Below, piece after piece: positions 7,725 through 15,764 of a stretch of DNA of 32,530 nt (the stretch's first letter is position 1; each line of letters starts with the position of its first letter). The notes beneath the pieces were generated by a model. The model did not search any database. It had not been told where the DNA came from and worked only from the letters and a program-made list of their open reading frames with translations. The position numbers and the translations under genes are program-made. This stretch comes from an uncultured Flavobacteriales bacterium (lineage in GTDB: Bacteria > Bacteroidota > Bacteroidia > Flavobacteriales > Crocinitomicaceae), in the NCBI GenBank assembly GCA_946479985.1, contig CAMLIF010000030.1, positions 1-32,530 on the forward strand, given 5' to 3'.

Positions 7725-8738
7725 TCATTCAGCTGTGCAGAAAACCCAATAAAACCCCCATTCGCTTCCCGATACTTCCACAACTCCAATTCCCACTTTT
7801 TTGCTCGATTTATTGAACATGTTGGCATAATGTCCCGGACTATTGTACCATTGATTGTATGTCCCTTCAGCACTTGAGTTTCCGGCCGCAATGTTTTCGG
7901 AATTAACAAAACTGGAAGAATAGAATGCGCGAATCCGGTCGAAAGTATCTCCTGCCTCAATGAGTTTTCCGTTTTTCAGGTCGTAGCTGTCGTGATCAAA
8001 ATAATCCTGCGTTCCCATGTCCATTGCGTGGTACCGGCAGGCGCGGGATAAATCAGGATTCCAAACAAGTGTGTCCATTTTTTGTCGCTTGCGTTCCTTG
8101 TTGATCATGACCAGTAATTCTTTTTCACTCTGGAAATCAGATGAAACGATATTCTCGGTTCCTTTTGGCATTCCGTTCAGCATGACACCGGAAATTGTTG
8201 AAATTTCTTTTGCTTCGTTTTCATCATTTGCAGAAACCATGGTGTTTTCAGAGATTGGTTCAGCTTCTGTTTTCACAACAGAATAATTTGTTTTTGGTTT
8301 CAGAGAATTTCCTGTAAACTTTTTCCATTTTTCATCGAGTTGCTTTACGTTCGAATTCAAGTTTTCATCGTCGAGTTTTTGACGAAGGTCGCTTGCTATG
8401 ACGAATAAGTAATTCTGAATAGTATCCCATTCGGTTAGTGATTTCAGTTCCGACGAGGCATTTTTGTCGAAATGTTTCGCATAGTCTAAAGCTTTCACGA
8501 GTTTCACGCTCTTCGACTTCGTTTTGGAAACCGTTTGTGCTTCTTTGACTTGTACTTTCATCGCAAAAAAGTAGGCGCTTTCCTGGTTTGGAAACAAATC
8601 CATGATTGTTTCACAGCGTTTGTAGCATGCTTCGGCGTCTTTTTCGTAAAGCCTTTTCAGGTAATTGAAACTCCAGTCAGAAGCGTGCACATTCATAGAA
8701 ATAAGTACCAAAGCGAGCGTAGGGAAAAGCGTTTTCAT
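7725..8738 (-). CDS. Secreted CAP (SCP/PR1-like) domain protein
   Basis: This 337-residue protein has a signal peptide (about 1-19, ending VHA). A helical N-terminal region of about 180 residues follows, perhaps TPR-like (KRLYEKDAEACYKRCETI). A C-terminal CAP domain occupies about 208-335, with the family features CRYHAMDMG, SENIAAG and SPGHYANMFN and the final WVFCTAE. The His and Glu positions of the CAP cavity appear present. CAP proteins in bacteria are extracellular or periplasmic with mostly unknown roles; some bind lipids or metals. A hairpin (8755-8770) separates it from the serine hydrolase gene upstream. The helical N-terminal extension is not part of the core family. Confidence 0.85.
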   Translation of the reverse strand: MKTLFPTLALVLISMNVHASDWSFNYLKRLYEKDAEACYKRCETIMDLFPNQESAYFFAMKVQVKEAQTVSKTKSKSVKLVKALDYAKHFDKNASSELKSLTEWDTIQNYLFVIASDLRQKLDDENLNSNVKQLDEKWKKFTGNSLKPKTNYSVVKTEAEPISENTMVSANDENEAKEISTISGVMLNGMPKGTENIVSSDFQSEKELLVMINKERKRQKMDTLVWNPDLSRACRYHAMDMGTQDYFDHDSYDLKNGKLIEAGDTFDRIRAFYSSSFVNSENIAAGNSSAEGTYNQWYNSPGHYANMFNKSSKKVGIGVVEVSGSEWGFYWVFCTAE

Positions 8739-8754
8739 AGGAGAGGGTTTTATA

Positions 8755-8770
8755 CCTCCCTCAAGGGAGG
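8755..8770. terminator. Hairpin CCTCCC-TCAA-GGGAGG
   Basis: A perfect 6-bp GC-rich stem with a TCAA loop lies between the serine hydrolase stop (8821) and the CAP gene start (8738). There is no strong T tract, so it may be a weak terminator or a member of a small dispersed hairpin family; similar arms occur at 7692 and 10384. Confidence 0.4.
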
Positions 8771-8820
8771 AGATGTGTGTCTTTCCTATAAACGATTTGA
8801 GTTAAAATTGTTACAAGTAA

Positions 8821-10047
8821 TTACTTCTTCAGTTTCTCAACTGCCTCATCCATACTTACAAAATTCTCTTTTGAATCTATCAGCGGTGCATACGGGTAAT
8901 TGCCGAACAAATAGGATAAACGATTGATTCCGAAAACGCTTTTTGTGTAATGATTCGACAAAATGATCATACATGTGTTGTCATCAACCAAATGGGCGTA
9001 GCAACCAGTATTTCCATGCCACCAGCCTGTGTGAAAAATGAAAGTAGATTTCCCTTTTTCTTCGCGCAGACGGAACCCTAACCCGTAATTGCTTTTACCC
9101 GGTTTTTCATAACTGTAGCCCTGCATCATTTGCTTCTTCACTTTTTTCGAAAGGAAATTATCCGAATAAAGTGCTTTGTCGAGAAGGAACAGATCGCGGG
9201 TTGTAGTATACAAATTCTTGTCGCCATAAACTCCGTCCAGTGTATTGTATCCCTGAAATTTGCCTTTGGAGTTATAAGATAAAGCGCAATTCTTCGGAAG
9301 CAGCGTGTCTTTTGCAATAAACGAATGAGTCATTTTCAGCGGATCGAAAATGGTTTCTTTCACATATTTTGGGAACGACTGATCTGTTACCTGTTCAACG
9401 ATTAATGCCAGAAGCGCATAGTTGCTGTTGCAGTAGGAGAAATGTTTCCCCGGTTCGAAATAAAGCGGGTAGTTGTATTTTTTCAATAATCGTAAAACGC
9501 CTTTGTTGCTGAGCATATTCTTCTTTGGAAGAAGGCTGTCGGGGAAATAAGCGTAGTTTGGAATTCCGGATCGGTGATTCAGCAAATGACGAACCTCAAC
9601 TTCGGGATATGGAAAATCTTTCAGATAATCTGTAACCGGGACATCCAGTTTTATTTTCTTTTGATCTACCAAACGCAAAACAGTTATGGCAGTTATCACT
9701 TTGGAAATAGAAGCAACATGCATAGGTGTTTCTTTGCTGATTTCCAGTCCGCTTTTTTCATTGGCAGTTCCAAGGTAACGTTCGTAAATAATCTTTCCGT
9801 TCTTGGCAACGAGTACCATTCCGTTAAACTCGCGAGACGGAACTAATTCCTTAAATAAGGTATAAAGCGTGTCTCTCAAAGATTCTCTGATACTATCCTT
9901 TAATTCAGGAAATTCAACTGCAAGCGAATCTTTCTTTACTTCCGTTTTGGTGTTTTCTGCCTGAACCGACTGTTCACCGGAGCAAGATAAAGCTGCAATT
10001 AGTATAGAAAGTAAAGCAATGGGAATGAGGATTTTTTTGTTTCGCAT
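8821..10047 (-). CDS. Serine hydrolase lipoprotein (beta-lactamase/esterase class C fold)
   Basis: This 408-residue protein has a lipoprotein signal (lipobox ending AALSC, Cys 22), so it is probably anchored in the outer membrane or periplasm. It shows the penicillin-binding/class C motifs in order: SxxK as SISK (113-116, in VASISKVITA), YxN as YCN (205-207, in FSYCNSNYALL), and an HTG box in FIFHTGWWHGN (about 340) in place of KTG. The HxG variant is common in esterases and D-amino-acid peptidases of this family, so true beta-lactamase activity is unlikely. The substrate cannot be inferred. Its ATG lies only 4 nt after a TATTTTTG box, suggesting a leaderless mRNA. Confidence 0.87.
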   Translation of the reverse strand: MRNKKILIPIALLSILIAALSCSGEQSVQAENTKTEVKKDSLAVEFPELKDSIRESLRDTLYTLFKELVPSREFNGMVLVAKNGKIIYERYLGTANEKSGLEISKETPMHVASISKVITAITVLRLVDQKKIKLDVPVTDYLKDFPYPEVEVRHLLNHRSGIPNYAYFPDSLLPKKNMLSNKGVLRLLKKYNYPLYFEPGKHFSYCNSNYALLALIVEQVTDQSFPKYVKETIFDPLKMTHSFIAKDTLLPKNCALSYNSKGKFQGYNTLDGVYGDKNLYTTTRDLFLLDKALYSDNFLSKKVKKQMMQGYSYEKPGKSNYGLGFRLREEKGKSTFIFHTGWWHGNTGCYAHLVDDNTCMIILSNHYTKSVFGINRLSYLFGNYPYAPLIDSKENFVSMDEAVEKLKK

Positions 10048-10098
10048 TTTGCAAAAATAAGCTTCTTTCCAAAAGGGTTAGTGTATTTTTGCAGAATG
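10045..10098. promoter_or_regulatory. Back-to-back divergent promoters, likely leaderless
   Basis: On the minus strand TATTTTTG (10059 to 10052) is followed by CAAA and the ATG of the serine hydrolase. On the plus strand TATTTTTG (10084-10091) is followed by CAGA and the ATG of yidD. Both -7 boxes sit exactly 4 nt from the start codon, so transcription would begin at or within a base or two of the ATG. The boxes are only 24 bp apart and their -33 regions must overlap. Confidence 0.55.
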
Positions 10099-10368
10099 AA
10101 GTTGGTTCGCGATTTTTTTGTTTTCCTCTTGATCATTCCGGTAAAGATTTATCAATGGATTATTTCGCCCATTCTTCCCAATGCATGCCGTTATTCTCCA
10201 ACATGTTCTTCATACGCCATTGAGGCTTTGCGTGTTCACGGCCCGTTTGTTGGGCTTTATCTTGGAACAAAACGCATCCTTTCTTGTAATCCTTGGGGCG
10301 GACAGGGAGATGATCCTGTTCCGGGGAAAGGCTGTGTTTGTCACACAAAGAAAGAGGGAAAACTGTAA
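10096..10368 (+). CDS. yidD: Membrane protein insertion efficiency factor YidD
   Basis: This 90-residue protein has the conserved YidD core: an amphipathic or membrane-associated N-terminal helix (FFVFLLIIPVKIYQWIISPI), the NACRYSPTCSSYAIEAL cysteine motif, and the ending RILSCNPWGGQGDDPVP. YidD helps YidC insert proteins into the inner membrane. The ATG at 10096 (MKLVRDFF) is preferred over an in-frame GTG at 10081 because the longer version would start inside the promoter box TATTTTTG. It is divergent from the serine hydrolase gene, and away from the usual rnpA-yidC neighbourhood. Confidence 0.93.
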   Translation: MKLVRDFFVFLLIIPVKIYQWIISPILPNACRYSPTCSSYAIEALRVHGPFVGLYLGTKRILSCNPWGGQGDDPVPGKGCVCHTKKEGKL

Positions 10369-10383
10369 CGTCCTCCCCCTTAA

Positions 10384-10402
10384 TCCCCCTCCAAAGGGGG
10401 AG
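10384..10402. terminator. Terminator-like hairpin after yidD
   Basis: TCCCCC (10384-10389) pairs with GGGGGA (10396-10401) around a TCCAAA-type loop, between the convergent ends of yidD and the next minus-strand gene. It resembles the intergenic hairpins at 7692 and 8755, with no clear T tract. Confidence 0.4.
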
Positions 10403-10450
10403 ACTAGATCCTCATTCTGTTTAAGAATTGGAAATTTGAATTTAATCGAT

Positions 10451-11590
10451 CTAGTGTGTGGTGGTGTATTTTCTTGATCTTGTAATGTTGATTCCCATAC
10501 TCAATCCGTAAGTTGTTCCGTATTTGTTGATGGAAGCGTACAAGTTTAGAGGAACGTTTAATGATCCCGGACGAAATGTTTTCCCTAAACCGATCACGAA
10601 GTTTGAACCAAGATATGTTGCTCCGCGGGTGTCAGGGCGAGTAGTGTAGTTGAATGTTTCTGCATTCATTACTCCTGCATTCGCCAAATCACTGTATGAT
10701 CTGAATGTGCCATCGTAATCACTGGTTCCAGTGTATAGTTTTTTCGCTGTAATACTTGGTCCTAGTGCAAATTCCCAGGCTCCTTTTCCGAAACGAACTC
10801 CGTGCAGAATTGCTAAAGACGGAATGGGTGAACCTTGCTCCAAACCGGAGATATTTCCGATAAATTCAAATAATCCGCTGAAGTTTTCAGTTCCTGCATA
10901 TTGTTTTTCCAATTGGTACCCGAAGTTGAAAAGCAGGGGATGTGTTCCTATTCCGCCATCATTTTCTCCACGGTAGAAATAATCCCCGTTAGCTCCTGTG
11001 GCGAATGCAAGACCAATTCTTGGACCATTGTTGTTCATTTTACCTAATCCTGTACTTGAAGCCGGGCCATCTTTGAAAACCAACGCTCTTGATGCAACCG
11101 TTTCAACATTGTTCCCGGTGAGTTTGTCGAGCATAATATCAGTCATGCGGTTCAATTCTCGCGGCTGATTTTCGAATTGCTCAATTTCGTTTTGTACAAT
11201 TTCACCTGAATTCACATTTACTATTTTCATTGAAATCAGAATTCGGTCACCTAAACCGTCATAACTTGCACTCATGGCGAAATCTGAATTCAGTTCTTTA
11301 CCCACCTTGATCAGGCAGTCTTTCCCCAAACATTTGGAAACTTTATCGGCGCCCAGTTTTTCTGCAACATCGTAACGATCGTTTACTACATATTTTTTAG
11401 AAGTTACCAGGTTTTCATAAATCACCAAACGAAGCACCGATTCGAGTTTTTCTCCGGCAATGTTGTTTACTTCAATTCCGCCGATTACCATAGAAGGTGC
11501 GTTGGCATTTGTTGTTGCTGTGGTATTTTGTGCGGTCGCTGTTACAGATGTGAATCCGACTACAAGACCTAAAAGTATTTTTGCTTTCAT
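10451..11590 (-). CDS. Secreted outer-membrane protein of unknown function
   Basis: The start is the ATG at 11590 (MKAKILLGLVVGFTSVTATAQ), which gives a signal peptide and 379 residues. The frame stays open upstream to 11803, but that would bury the signal peptide and is rejected. Residues about 30-165 look like a soluble alpha/beta domain (MVIGGIEVNNIAGEKLESVL, and RILISMKIVNVNSGEIVQNE) reminiscent of the TolB N-terminal/LpoB-type fold used to sum cell-envelope factors, with two cysteines in KCLGKDCLIKVG. From about 185 onward the pattern (RIGLAFATG, LFNFGYQLEKQY, FVIGLGKTF, LYASINKYG) suggests beta-barrel strands. No confident family name. Confidence 0.7.
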   Translation of the reverse strand: MKAKILLGLVVGFTSVTATAQNTTATTNANAPSMVIGGIEVNNIAGEKLESVLRLVIYENLVTSKKYVVNDRYDVAEKLGADKVSKCLGKDCLIKVGKELNSDFAMSASYDGLGDRILISMKIVNVNSGEIVQNEIEQFENQPRELNRMTDIMLDKLTGNNVETVASRALVFKDGPASSTGLGKMNNNGPRIGLAFATGANGDYFYRGENDGGIGTHPLLFNFGYQLEKQYAGTENFSGLFEFIGNISGLEQGSPIPSLAILHGVRFGKGAWEFALGPSITAKKLYTGTSDYDGTFRSYSDLANAGVMNAETFNYTTRPDTRGATYLGSNFVIGLGKTFRPGSLNVPLNLYASINKYGTTYGLSMGINITRSRKYTTTH

Positions 11591-11812
11591 AGCTGCATGA
11601 TTTAATTTGATGCAGCAAAGGTGTAACTGAAACTCAGGTTTGGAAAACGGAAGAATGCTACATGAATTTAGCGAGTTGCGATATTCCGTACACTCCTCGA
11701 TGCAGCTTTTCTCCACAATGTTGCGAAAACCACTCGGAGTGATGGATATCGTAAACACGGAAGCTGCTTTGATGTATTCTAATCCTGATGAATGAATGTT
11801 CAAATTGACTAG
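11591..11812. other. Gene-less stretch upstream of the 379-residue protein gene
   Basis: About 220 bp with no stop codons over long parts of several frames: a 46-codon plus-strand ORF (11655-11795) and minus-strand frames running through the same DNA. None has a clear start signal or recognisable product. It could be decayed coding sequence or the untranslated leader. No TAnnTTTG box is certain (the nearest is CACCTTTG on the minus strand). Confidence 0.3.
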
Positions 11813-11841
11813 TTGTCTGAAATCAGCCCGTCAGTCCGAGT

Positions 11842-11855
11842 TCCGCCGCGGCGGA
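11842..11855. repeat. GC-rich palindrome TCCGCCGCGGCGGA
   Basis: A perfect 14-bp palindrome made only of GC-rich words, flanked by AGT and GAG, in otherwise AT-rich intergenic DNA. This type of hairpin is often dispersed in Bacteroidota genomes. Function unknown. Confidence 0.4.
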
Positions 11856-11888
11856 GAGGGACGAGAATTTATTATCGAGGACAAGGGC

Positions 11889-11923
11889 AAAAAAAAGAAG
11901 CAGTTCGTATATTGAACTGCTTC
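11889..11923 (-). terminator. Intrinsic terminator
   Basis: GAAGCAGTTC (11897-11906) and GAACTGCTTC (11914-11923) form a perfect 10-bp stem with a 7-nt loop. On the minus strand it is followed by a run of eight T. It lies 30 bp past the stop of the 121-residue protein gene and ends that two-gene operon. Confidence 0.85.
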
Positions 11924-11952
11924 CGGAGATATGATTTTTGTTTAAAAATACC

Positions 11953-12318
11953 CTATTTAGTGTTTGTATCCGATTCAATTGGAGGCGGAGATTTGTATTT
12001 CGCTTCTATAGCGGCAGTTTTAAGTACATCACTAATGTCAGCTATCTGCAGCCAGCTTTCATGAGTTACTACCAGCTGGTGTTGTTCATTTAAAGTGCAT
12101 GAGACATAGCCGTCTTTATTGACCATAATGCCAACCAATTCTGTGTATTGACCAGGGCTCGTTACGGTATTTGTTTCGAATACACTCACCGTCATGCTCG
12201 AAATATGATTGTTTTCGTTAAACCGTGCCTTCTCTTGATTTCGTTCGAAAACAGTTGTTTGTGCGTAAGAATTTATTGTGCTTACCGCAAGTGATATGAG
12301 GAAAAGTATTTTTTTCAT
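11953..12318 (-). CDS. Small secreted protein of unknown function
   Basis: This 121-residue protein has a signal peptide (MKKILFLISLAVSTINSYAQ). The mature part has a beta-rich pattern (MTVSVFETNTVTSPGQYTEL, then GYVSCTLNEQHQLVVTHESW) and a proline/acidic tail. Not recognised. Its start is only 2 bp after the stop of the upstream T9SS protein gene, so it is co-transcribed and probably translationally coupled with it, and the pair ends at the terminator at 11889-11923. A role linked to the upstream secreted protein is inferred from this arrangement only. Confidence 0.7.
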   Translation of the reverse strand: MKKILFLISLAVSTINSYAQTTVFERNQEKARFNENNHISSMTVSVFETNTVTSPGQYTELVGIMVNKDGYVSCTLNEQHQLVVTHESWLQIADISDVLKTAAIEAKYKSPPPIESDTNTK

Positions 12319-12320
12319 GA

Positions 12321-14207
12321 TTAATCAATTTTAATAATGCGTTCTTTTTGCGTAGACTTCGGCGTGGTTACTAACAAAGTATACACTCCTGAAGCTAAGT
12401 GCGAAAGGTCTTTGTATAAATCCGTAAAGCCTTCATTGACAGTTATTTTTTCTGATTGAACGATAGCGCCTTTCGGATCAAGAATCGTAAGGATTATAGT
12501 CTCTTTCTGTGTGCTTTGAAACTGCAATACCAATTCGTTTTTTGTTGGATTTGGGTATAAACTGAATAAACCGTTCGATACTTTCGAATTGATTGAAATA
12601 ATCTTGGAATCGGTTTTTTCACCATCCGTATTCACCTGTTTTAGTTGATAGTAGTTGGTGCCCTCATCAACTCCCTGGTGAATGAAATGGTATTGCTGCT
12701 GTGAAGTGGTTGTTCCTGCTCCCTGCATTGTTCCGATTTTTTCGAAATGGTAAGCGTCACGAGAATGCATGATCTCAAAATAATCATTGTCTTTTTCGCT
12801 TTCTGTAGTCCAGGACAGTTCATTCCCGTACTCGGTTGAAACACCTGAAAACTGGGAGAGCTCTACAGGTAATATTCCTGTACCTGTCCAGCCGGAAATA
12901 GTGAATTCACACCCGTCACCGGCATTTCCGTCAATCATTAAAAGATATTGATTGCCAATGGTTAATCCTGTGGCTGTAACTGTTCCCAAAGCGGTGGTTC
13001 CGGGGTTGTAGCAATTAGACACGGAAGTAAAAGCTGAGCAGCAGCCACCGACATAAGTAACACTGTAAACGTGTGCCTGAATTCCGTAACTGCTCACACA
13101 TCCGCCTACATACGTAATTGGGAAAGACTCAGTTGTTGCGTTAGCAGTAAACTGGTACCAGGAATTGTTCTCGATAGATCCACAGAATACAGAGCTCACA
13201 TTGCCCGGCTGATCCGAAGAAAATGTAACATCCGTTGTTGCTGAAAATGTTCCCGCTCCCTGAGTTAAGATTGCCGGAGTCGGACAGTAGTCATTAGTTC
13301 CTGCAGTAGGGCCGGAAACACCGCATGGCTGAGCAGCTGCAACACATACTGAAAAAGTACCTGTTCCTCCGCCATAATCCCACACGCGGATATAAATGGT
13401 AGAGCCCGGAGTTAATCCGGTAGCATTAATCAGCGGCATCGCACCATTCGGTGAAGAATCATCGTCACATGAAATAAGCGTTAACGAACCGCAGGCTCCT
13501 GAGTAAATTGCCATTCCGCCGTCTGTAGTAGTTCCGGGGGAACTGTCAATTTGAACTGAGCCTGAAGCCGGGACAACAAAACTGAACCAAACATCAGGGC
13601 CTGAATAACTGGCACAACCCGGTGCAGGAACACCTGCTGTATTCGTTGATCCTACAGTAGTAGCAGCTGTATAAGAGCAGGTTGCGTTTACAGAAAGTGA
13701 AATAGCTGTACAAGGATCGTCGTTGGTCATTGGTGCCGGTGGAACCGGCGAGGTTGCACAGATTCCGAAAGTTCCGTTATTGTCACCCCCATATTCCCAA
13801 ACGCGTACAAATAACGTGCTTCCGGGAGTTAGCCCGGTAGCTGCCAAATAAGACATGTTGCCGTTCGGAGAAGAGTCATCATCACATGAGAGCAAAGTAA
13901 GAGATCCGCATGTTCCGGTATAAAATGCCAGCCCGGAATCGGTGATTACACCTGTGCTCATATCAATGGTTACCGAACCATTGGCAGGAACCAAAACTGA
14001 AAACCAGACATCACCGCTAACATAATTGGCGCAGCCGGGAGCGGTAACACCAGCCGTTGCTGTTGCTGCTGCGGTGGTGTATGTGGCATAGGTACAACTG
14101 GCAGAAGTAGTAAGTGCTGTTGCGGCACATGGATTATCATTTGCCGGTTGAGCCCACGAAATAGTTGTTACGAGAAATAACGCAAAGAGGAGTAGTAGTT
14201 TTTGCAT
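12321..14207 (-). CDS. Secreted multi-repeat protein with T9SS sorting domain
   Basis: This 628-residue protein has a signal peptide (about 1-19, ending SWA). Two closely similar domains of about 130 residues follow (about 22-152 and 163-290), each beginning NDxPC and containing CGSLTL, SCDDDSSPNG and ATGLTPGST, then the VRVWxYGG motif. A third, more divergent copy is at about 305-445. A FN3-like linker starts with ILPVELSQFSG and contains NDYFEIMHSRDAYHFEKIG. The C-terminal about 80 residues (LYPNPTKNELVLQF to the end ERIIKID) are a type A T9SS sorting domain, so the protein is exported through the outer membrane and attached to the surface or released. The repeats resemble pre-peptidase C-terminal-like beta-sandwiches. 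Ligand unknown. Confidence 0.85.
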   Translation of the reverse strand: MQKLLLLFALFLVTTISWAQPANDNPCAATALTTSASCTYATYTTAAATATAGVTAPGCANYVSGDVWFSVLVPANGSVTIDMSTGVITDSGLAFYTGTCGSLTLLSCDDDSSPNGNMSYLAATGLTPGSTLFVRVWEYGGDNNGTFGICATSPVPPAPMTNDDPCTAISLSVNATCSYTAATTVGSTNTAGVPAPGCASYSGPDVWFSFVVPASGSVQIDSSPGTTTDGGMAIYSGACGSLTLISCDDDSSPNGAMPLINATGLTPGSTIYIRVWDYGGGTGTFSVCVAAAQPCGVSGPTAGTNDYCPTPAILTQGAGTFSATTDVTFSSDQPGNVSSVFCGSIENNSWYQFTANATTESFPITYVGGCVSSYGIQAHVYSVTYVGGCCSAFTSVSNCYNPGTTALGTVTATGLTIGNQYLLMIDGNAGDGCEFTISGWTGTGILPVELSQFSGVSTEYGNELSWTTESEKDNDYFEIMHSRDAYHFEKIGTMQGAGTTTSQQQYHFIHQGVDEGTNYYQLKQVNTDGEKTDSKIISINSKVSNGLFSLYPNPTKNELVLQFQSTQKETIILTILDPKGAIVQSEKITVNEGFTDLYKDLSHLASGVYTLLVTTPKSTQKERIIKID

Positions 14208-14321
14208 GTGTAGTAGAGTAATATAAAGTTGGGCCTAAGTTAAGCATAAAAAGAATTCATTTTACCAATTGAACAAGTATATCTCTCTGACAACTATATT
14301 ACTACTGCTTTAAGGAAACAA

Positions 14322-14354
14322 AAAAAGAGACAAGGTATTCCCATGTCTCTTTTT
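14322..14354 (-). terminator. Intrinsic terminator of the yceI gene
   Basis: AAAAAGAGACA (14322-14332) pairs with TGTCTCTTTTT (14344-14354), an 11-bp stem with an 11-nt loop and T runs on both sides. It lies 19 bp beyond the stop of the minus-strand YceI gene. It is 115 bp upstream of the T9SS protein gene start. Confidence 0.85.
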
Positions 14355-14372
14355 ACGTTGTTTTTTATTAGT

Positions 14373-14891
14373 CTACTGCTTTACCAATTGGATTTCGCCG
14401 CGTAGTTTCACGTCTTCACCAACCAAAACTCCTCCTGTTTCCAAAGCCGAGTTCCAGGTAAGACCGAAATCTTTACGGTTAATAGAAGATTCAAAACTGA
14501 AAGCTGCTTTTTGATTTCCCCATGGATCTTTTCCTTCTCCGTGGAATTCAAGTTGCAACGGAATACGTTTTGTAACTCCGTGAAGCGAGAATTCGCCTTC
14601 AATAGTTCCCGATTTCAACTCAGGAAGTTCTGCTTTGAACGTGATTTTCGGATGATTCTCAACATCGAAGAAATCAGCGCTTTTCAAGTGACCATCACGA
14701 TCTGCATTACGCGTATTAACTGAATCGGTATCGATTGTTGCTTCAATTGTTGCGTTTTTGAACCCTTCGTCAGCTTTTACTGTTGCATCTACTGCGTCGA
14801 ACGTTCCGGTTACTTTAGTAAACATCATGTGTTTTACACTAAATCCTACTTCACTGTGTGTTGGGTCTATTGCCCAGTTGTTTGTTGCCAT
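14373..14891 (-). CDS. YceI family protein (lipocalin-like polyisoprenoid binding)
   Basis: This 172-residue protein spans the whole YceI domain, beginning with WAIDPTHSEVGFSVKHMMF and containing KSADFFDVENHPKITF, GVTKRIPL and NRKDFGLTWN. The YceI fold is an extended beta-barrel that binds isoprenoid-type lipids (quinones in known cases). The protein has no signal peptide, so it would be cytoplasmic, as for many of these short Bacteroidota versions. The gene is downstream of a pirin gene in the same direction with 123 bp between, a pairing often linked to oxidative or quinone stress. The spacer contains a 7-bp tandem repeat (14923-14971). Confidence 0.92.
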   Translation of the reverse strand: MATNNWAIDPTHSEVGFSVKHMMFTKVTGTFDAVDATVKADEGFKNATIEATIDTDSVNTRNADRDGHLKSADFFDVENHPKITFKAELPELKSGTIEGEFSLHGVTKRIPLQLEFHGEGKDPWGNQKAAFSFESSINRKDFGLTWNSALETGGVLVGEDVKLRGEIQLVKQ

Positions 14892-14922
14892 AATTATTTG
14901 TTTTAAGTTGTTTTATTTTTTA

Positions 14923-14971
14923 GAGGAAATAGGAAAGAGGAAAGAGGAAATAGGAAAGAGGAAAGAGGAAA
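14923..14971. repeat. 7-bp tandem repeat, seven copies
   Basis: Seven abutting heptamers, GAGGAAA or TAGGAAA, in the order G,T,G,G,T,G,G. This is two 21-bp units plus one extra copy. It lies between the pirin stop and the YceI start. Downstream DNA (about 14978-15000) has a looser TTCTC pattern. Such slippage-prone tracts can vary in copy number. Confidence 0.9.
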
Positions 14972-15014
14972 GTTGTTTTATTCTCTTCTCTTCTCTTTAA
15001 ACTTTCCTATTCAA

Positions 15015-15731
15015 TTAATTCATTTCCATAGGTACTTCCATCAACAAAATGGTTGCTCCTGATTTTATGTTTAATGTTATTTCTTTCGTATCCCAGATTC
15101 CAAGCGCATCTCTTCGTCCGAGTTTTTGTTCTCCTACTACTGAATCGCCCTCTACCTGCTGAATGAACAAACCGTTTTTCGGATCTTTCAATGTGTATTT
15201 CACTTCTTTGTCTTCGGTGAATTTCCCCATGTGGAACCAGGCGTTCTGGTGAATCCACACATTGTCATCTGTTTCATTTGGAGAAAGAATCTGTGCAAAA
15301 TTGTTGTTCATCGCCGTTTCATCCAGTTTGCGCTGATCGTATCTTGGAGTATGGTTTCGTTTATCGGGAAACAACCAGATCTGGAATAATTTCAAATCCT
15401 CAGTACTGCTCGGGTTTGTTTCCGAATGCTGAATTCCTGTTCCGGCGCTCATTACCTGAATTTCACCTGCATTTACAATTGCCTGGTTTCCCATTGTGTC
15501 CTGGTGACGGATAGAACCTGATAACGGAATGGTGATTATTTCCATATTATCGTGCGGGTGCTGTCCGAACCCCATTCCTGCGGCAACTTTATCATCGTTC
15601 AAAACGCGAAGTACACCGAAGTTTGTTTTTTCAGGATTGTACCATGAAGCAAAACTAAATGTGTGATGGGCATCTAACCAACCGTGGTTTGCATGCCCTC
15701 TTTCTTTTTCTGAATAGAATCTTGTTTTCAT
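15015..15731 (-). CDS. Pirin family protein
   Basis: This 238-residue bicupin has the N-terminal pirin metal-site residues: HxH in GFGQHPHDNMEIITI and HxE in GTGIQHSETNP, with a fourth ligand expected nearby. Pirins bind Fe(II) and some show quercetin dioxygenase activity or act as redox-linked regulators. The start at 15731 (MKTRFYSEKERGHANHGW) matches the family N-terminus; an upstream in-frame start at 15776 would add 15 unrelated residues. A promoter (TACCTTTG, 15772 to 15765) and a palindrome (15792-15801) lie upstream. YceI follows on the same strand and may be co-transcribed. Confidence 0.92.
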   Translation of the reverse strand: MKTRFYSEKERGHANHGWLDAHHTFSFASWYNPEKTNFGVLRVLNDDKVAAGMGFGQHPHDNMEIITIPLSGSIRHQDTMGNQAIVNAGEIQVMSAGTGIQHSETNPSSTEDLKLFQIWLFPDKRNHTPRYDQRKLDETAMNNNFAQILSPNETDDNVWIHQNAWFHMGKFTEDKEVKYTLKDPKNGLFIQQVEGDSVVGEQKLGRRDALGIWDTKEITLNIKSGATILLMEVPMEMN

Positions 15732-15764
15732 TTCTGTTGTAGTGCATTTGAGCGTGCTACGAGA

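Noticed and set aside
8535..8927. 130-codon plus-strand ORF
   Set aside because: It is antisense to the CAP and serine hydrolase genes, spans their intergenic hairpin, and has no recognisable motif.
8821..10047. Antibiotic-resistance beta-lactamase
   Set aside because: The SxxK and YxN motifs are present, but the third motif is HTG and the protein is a lipoprotein of the general serine hydrolase/esterase group; nothing indicates lactam hydrolysis.
11813..12064. 83-codon plus-strand ORF
   Set aside because: It crosses the intrinsic terminator and overlaps the 3' end of a secreted protein gene on the other strand that has a signal peptide.
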